Source: CALZKI01 sp964567585 (GTDB taxonomy: Bacteria; Bacillota; Clostridia; Lachnospirales; Lachnospiraceae). Taken from it: a stretch of 8,547 bases of DNA. The stretch spans positions 1-8,547 of the forward strand of contig CAZMND010000090.1 of NCBI GenBank assembly GCA_964567585.1, given 5' to 3'. This document shows positions 5,997-8,547 of this stretch, piece after piece. Below the pieces are notes generated by a model. The model made no database searches, was not told the DNA's origin, and saw nothing but the letters and a program-made list of their open reading frames with translations. Both the position numbers and the translations under genes were made by a program. How positions within the stretch are numbered: the first letter of the stretch is position 1; every line of letters starts with the position of its first letter.

Positions 5997-7856
5997 TTAT
6001 TTATGGAAAAAAGCATAAATTTCTTCTGCTGCGCTTTCCGGAATTTCCGGAATTTCACAGAGCATCTCCACAGTTGCATTTTTTATTTCATCAATGGATT
6101 TAAAATGACGCATAAGTGCCTTGCGCCTTACCGGGCCAACTCCCGGAATTTTGTCAAGAACAGAATCTACCTGCTTTTTCCCACGCAGGGAACGATGATA
6201 TTCAATAGCAAATCTGTGGGCCTCATCCTGAATTCTGGTAATCAGTTTAAATCCCTCCGAACCTGTATCAATCGGAATTTCCACATTGTTGTAGTATAAC
6301 CCTCTGGTTCTGTGATTATCATCCTTTACCATTCCGCAAACGGGAATATCTAGTCCCAGTTCACCAAGTACCTGAAGTGCAATATTTACCTGTCCCCTAC
6401 CACCATCCATCAGAATAAGGTCCGGAAACTTGGTAAAACTACCAAACTCAGTCTGCATATTTTTATCTTCCAGTTCTTTTGCCTCTTCAAGACCATGGAC
6501 AAATCTTCTGGTCAAAACCTCATGCATACACGCATAATCATCAGGTCCCGCCACCGTTTTAATCTTAAACTTACGATAGTCGCTACGCTTCGGTTTTCCT
6601 TTTTCATATACCACCATGGAACCTACATTTTCAAAACCGTTTGTATTGGATATATCATATGCCTCCATACGCACAATAGACTCCAGTGCAAGCCATTTGC
6701 CTATTTCCTTTACGGCACCAATAGTTCTGCCTTCTTCACGCTTTATCTTTTCCCTGTCCTTACTTAACACAAGTTCTGCATTTTGGGCCGCCAATTCTAC
6801 CAGCTTTTCCTTTTTGCCCTTTTTAGGAATAGAAATTTTCACCTTCCCGCCACGTTTCATGGAAACATAACTTTCTATGGCCTCTTTATCCTCTATTTCC
6901 TCCTGCAAAAGAAGCTCTTTCGGAATAAAAGGCGTTCCGGAGTAATATTGCTTCACAAAATCAGACAAAACTTCTGCATTGGAGCATTCTGACACTTTTG
7001 TCATATAGAAATGTTCCCGCCCGATAAGTTTTCCTCCTCGCACAAAGAACACCTGCACAATAGCGTCTTCATTGTCCTTCGCCATTGCAATAATATCTTT
7101 ATCTTCACCGTCACTATCCGTAATCTTCTGACGTTCGGAAATTCTTTTCACACTGGCATATAAATCACGGTATCGTATTGCCTCTTCAAATTCTAAATTT
7201 TCTGACGCTTCTGTCATCTTCTCTTTAAGCCGTTTTAGTTCTGCATTATATTCTCCATTCAAAAAATCCAATGCTCTTTGTACCTGTTCTCTATATTCTT
7301 CCTTAGGTACATTGCCGGTACAAGGTGCCATACACTGCTTCATATGATACTGAAGACACGGCCTGTCCTTTCCAAAATCTCTCGGCAGATTTTTACGGCA
7401 AGTCCGAAGGCCAAACAATTTATTAATCAGTTCCACCACATCCTTTACCGCTGCCATGGATGTGTATGGTCCAAAATATCTGGATTTATCTTTTTTCATC
7501 TCACGGGAAAACATAACTCTTGGGTACTCTTCTCCCAATGTCACCTTGATATACGGATAAGTCTTATCATCCTTTAGCATCGTATTATACTTGGGATTGT
7601 GTTCCTTAATCAGGTTATTTTCCAAGACAAGAGCTTCCAGCTCCGAATCTGTCACGATATACTCAAATCGGGTAATCTGTGACACCATCTTTTGAATTTT
7701 GGGGCTTTTGACCGTGCTCTCCCTAAAATAAGAACGCACACGGTTTCTTAATACAATAGCTTTTCCCACATATATAATTTCATCCGACTGTCCATGCATA
7801 ATATAGACTCCGGGTTTATCCGGTAGTTTTTTCAATTCTTCCTGTATATTGAACAT
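5997..7856 (-). CDS. uvrC: Excinuclease ABC subunit C (UvrC)
   Basis: UvrC makes both incisions around DNA lesions in nucleotide excision repair after UvrA and UvrB have located damage. The 619 residues match the family (about 590-620). In order: an N-terminal GIY-YIG nuclease (PGVYIM at 15-20, IYVGKA at 28-33, Arg38/Arg41 region, Glu80), which makes the 3' cut; four cysteines at 153, 167, 175 and 179, spaced as in the [4Fe-4S] site known in E. coli UvrC; a UVR UvrB-binding segment at about 203-238; the RNase H-like 5' nuclease with DISN (Asp401), LMDGGRGQ (Asp484), KDDNH (512-514) and DEAHRFA (His547); and a C-terminal helix-hairpin-helix pair with IPGVGPVRRKAL at 570-581. AGGAG lies six bases before the ATG. 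It appears to be a single transcription unit between the DUF1508 gene and the hprK promoter. Confidence 0.97.
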   Translation of the reverse strand: MFNIQEELKKLPDKPGVYIMHGQSDEIIYVGKAIVLRNRVRSYFRESTVKSPKIQKMVSQITRFEYIVTDSELEALVLENNLIKEHNPKYNTMLKDDKTYPYIKVTLGEEYPRVMFSREMKKDKSRYFGPYTSMAAVKDVVELINKLFGLRTCRKNLPRDFGKDRPCLQYHMKQCMAPCTGNVPKEEYREQVQRALDFLNGEYNAELKRLKEKMTEASENLEFEEAIRYRDLYASVKRISERQKITDSDGEDKDIIAMAKDNEDAIVQVFFVRGGKLIGREHFYMTKVSECSNAEVLSDFVKQYYSGTPFIPKELLLQEEIEDKEAIESYVSMKRGGKVKISIPKKGKKEKLVELAAQNAELVLSKDREKIKREEGRTIGAVKEIGKWLALESIVRMEAYDISNTNGFENVGSMVVYEKGKPKRSDYRKFKIKTVAGPDDYACMHEVLTRRFVHGLEEAKELEDKNMQTEFGSFTKFPDLILMDGGRGQVNIALQVLGELGLDIPVCGMVKDDNHRTRGLYYNNVEIPIDTGSEGFKLITRIQDEAHRFAIEYHRSLRGKKQVDSVLDKIPGVGPVRRKALMRHFKSIDEIKNATVEMLCEIPEIPESAAEEIYAFFHK

Positions 7857-7888
7857 TGTACGCTCCTAAAATAATGTTTGTAAAAAAG

Positions 7889-7915
7889 ATTATATCACAA
7901 AAAGTCCTCTGCCAA
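7889..7915 (-). promoter_or_regulatory. Candidate extended -10 promoter of uvrC
   Basis: TATAAT (7894-7889) is preceded by TG one base upstream, an extended -10 arrangement. The best -35 candidate, TTGGCA (7915-7910), has a short 15-base spacer and lies inside the terminator hairpin of the upstream gene. The -10 element is convincing; the -35 assignment is weaker. Confidence 0.55.
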
Positions 7916-7931
7916 AAGGCAAAGGACTTTT
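7900..7931 (-). terminator. Rho-independent terminator of the DUF1508 gene
   Basis: Bases 7900-7913 pair with 7918-7931 around a four-base AAAA/TTTT loop, 14 positions with one mismatch. On the minus strand the hairpin ends in a five-T run, fitting termination of the DUF1508 transcript 18 bases past its stop. The plus-strand side also ends in TTTT, so it could act in both directions. Confidence 0.82.
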
Positions 7932-7949
7932 CATTTCATACACCTTATT

Positions 7950-8318
7950 TTATTCTTCTACAATTTCTGCGTCCGGAGCATTTTTCTTAACAGATTCTAC
8001 ACCATTTTCACAATTAGCAAGGGTTGTATATCCTTCACTTACTGCAATAACCTGTCCATTAGTTGCTTTCAATCTGAAACGGAATTCACCCGCTTTGTCA
8101 GCATAAATTTCAAACTTTGGATTCTTCTCTGTTGCATAACCTTCAACTGTCTGATTTTCCACTGCTGCCACCGGAGCATTTTTCTTTACGCTTTCAATAC
8201 CATTTTTACAAGCCGCATCTGAATTATAAACTTCAGAAGTTGCAATAACCTGTCCGTTGCCTGCTTTTAAATCAAATTTAACCCCTGTGTTCGTTTTACG
8301 AACTACAAACTTACCCAT
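7950..8318 (-). CDS. Two-repeat DUF1508 (YegP/UPF0339-like) small protein
   Basis: This 122-residue protein consists of two homologous units in tandem, about residues 1-56 and 68-122. Each has the DUF1508 pattern of a beta-strand pair leading to NGQVIA (21-26 and 87-92), a Ser-Glu-x-Tyr segment, and a helix ending in ESVKKNAP (42-49 and 108-115). The repeat period is exactly 66 residues. E. coli YegP has the same two-repeat design; its function is not established and I assign none. The protein has no signal peptide or membrane segment and is probably cytosolic. I start at the ATG at 8318 because AGGAGG (8333-8328) lies nine bases before it; the longer frame from a TTG at 8339 would bury that site. 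A promoter candidate lies upstream and a terminator directly follows, so it is probably monocistronic. Confidence 0.85.
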   Translation of the reverse strand: MGKFVVRKTNTGVKFDLKAGNGQVIATSEVYNSDAACKNGIESVKKNAPVAAVENQTVEGYATEKNPKFEIYADKAGEFRFRLKATNGQVIAVSEGYTTLANCENGVESVKKNAPDAEIVEE

Positions 8319-8357
8319 TGCCAAATACCTCCTATACAAATAATGGTTTATACAAAA

Positions 8358-8386
8358 ATTTTACTACAAAAGTTACGGAAATACAA
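8358..8386 (-). promoter_or_regulatory. Candidate promoter of the DUF1508 gene
   Basis: TTGTAT (8386-8381), a 17-base spacer and TAAAAT (8363-8358) on the minus strand lie about 40 bases before the ATG at 8318. Each box differs from the vegetative consensus at one or two bases. The region is A/T rich, so this is a moderate call. Confidence 0.45.
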
Positions 8387-8395
8387 GAAAAAGCA

Positions 8396-8547
8396 TTACC
8401 AGTACTTCTTAACATACCCTTTAGCTTCTTCTTCGGATACGGAGAACTTTTCCATTATTTTAACAATAGTTTCCGCCTCGCTCACTTCTAAGTAAAGTGT
8501 ACCCCTTGTCAAGGACATTTTAAGAAGAAGGGGTTTTGATTTTTGTA
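8396..8547 (-). CDS. Unrecognised C-terminal coding fragment, possibly interrupted by an insertion sequence
   Basis: An open frame enters at the right edge and ends with TAA at 8398-8396, giving 49 codons. The last 30 or so residues (YLEVSEAETIVKIMEKF, then SVSEEEAKGYVKKYW) look like two charged amphipathic helices and read as a plausible protein C-terminus. I do not recognise the family. An ATG at 8518 lies in the frame but has no ribosome binding site, so a 40-residue stand-alone gene is less likely than the end of a longer one. The part outside about 8498 resembles an insertion-sequence end, in which case the frame there is not the original protein and the gene is a remnant. No clear terminator follows before the DUF1508 promoter. 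Confidence 0.4.
   Translation of the reverse strand, partial: QKSKPLLLKMSLTRGTLYLEVSEAETIVKIMEKFSVSEEEAKGYVKKYW
8498..8547. mobile_element. Possible terminus of an insertion sequence running off the right edge
   Basis: From 8498 rightward the plus strand reads TGTACCCCTTGTCAAGGACA and then A/G-rich sequence. The TG start followed by a C-rich block resembles the terminal inverted repeats of IS3-group elements as I remember them. It contains the small palindrome CCTTG-T-CAAGG (8504-8514) and an outer CCCCTT/AAGGGG pair (8502-8507, 8528-8533). The other end and any transposase are outside the window, so this is a tentative call. Confidence 0.3.

Noticed and set aside
8502..8533. CCCCTT/AAGGGG pair as a transcription terminator
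   Set aside because: The loop is 20 bases, the stem only six, and the minus-strand side has no T run; it fits insertion-sequence end structure better.
1..8547. CRISPR array, tRNA, rRNA, riboswitch or defence island
   Set aside because: No regularly spaced repeats, no cloverleaf or rRNA-like segment and no long structured leader are visible; intergenic gaps are all under about 100 bases.

Overview
The window is ordinary, densely packed bacterial chromosome. Every convincing gene lies on the minus strand, so the window reads right to left. Low-to-moderate G+C, strong AGGAGG-type ribosome binding sites, vegetative TTGACA/TATAAT-like promoters and the gene content (HPr kinase/phosphorylase, a Crh/HPr-like protein, RapZ, WhiA, a ROK glucokinase) point to a Gram-positive Firmicute. 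The gene order and protein style fit a gut-type clostridium, probably Lachnospiraceae; that family call is inference from memory, not a search.

Layout in transcription order: (i) at the right edge, the last 49 codons of an unrecognised reading frame, whose outer part looks like the end of an insertion sequence; (ii) a small two-repeat DUF1508/YegP-like protein ending in a hairpin terminator; (iii) uvrC, the nucleotide-excision-repair incision nuclease, with a promoter touching that terminator; (iv) a six-gene operon hprK - ROK glucokinase - murB - rapZ - whiA - crh-like, from a near-consensus promoter at about 5967-5995 to a strong terminator at about 1067-1106; (v) a YegS/DagK-type lipid kinase; (vi) the first 34 codons of a class II fructose-1,6-bisphosphate aldolase (fba), with a promoter lying across the end of the lipid kinase gene.

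The operon links carbon status to cell-wall precursor synthesis. HprK is the sensor kinase that phosphorylates Ser46 of HPr-like proteins. The last gene encodes such a protein, with Ser46 kept but the PTS histidine replaced by glutamate, so sensor and likely substrate bracket the operon. Between them are glucose phosphorylation, a UDP-MurNAc-forming reductase (MurB), and two regulators (RapZ, WhiA) tied in other bacteria to amino-sugar metabolism and division. Fructose-1,6-bisphosphate, the usual HprK activator, is the substrate of the aldolase downstream.

I found no CRISPR array, tRNA, rRNA, riboswitch or hidden multi-gene defence system. Points worth a second look are departures within known families: the Glu15 HPr homologue, a WhiA whose N-terminal half is about 40 residues short, an Arg in the RapZ Walker A motif, an inverted repeat built into the hprK promoter, and a possible insertion-sequence end at the right edge. 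No gene-free stretch exceeds about 100 bases.
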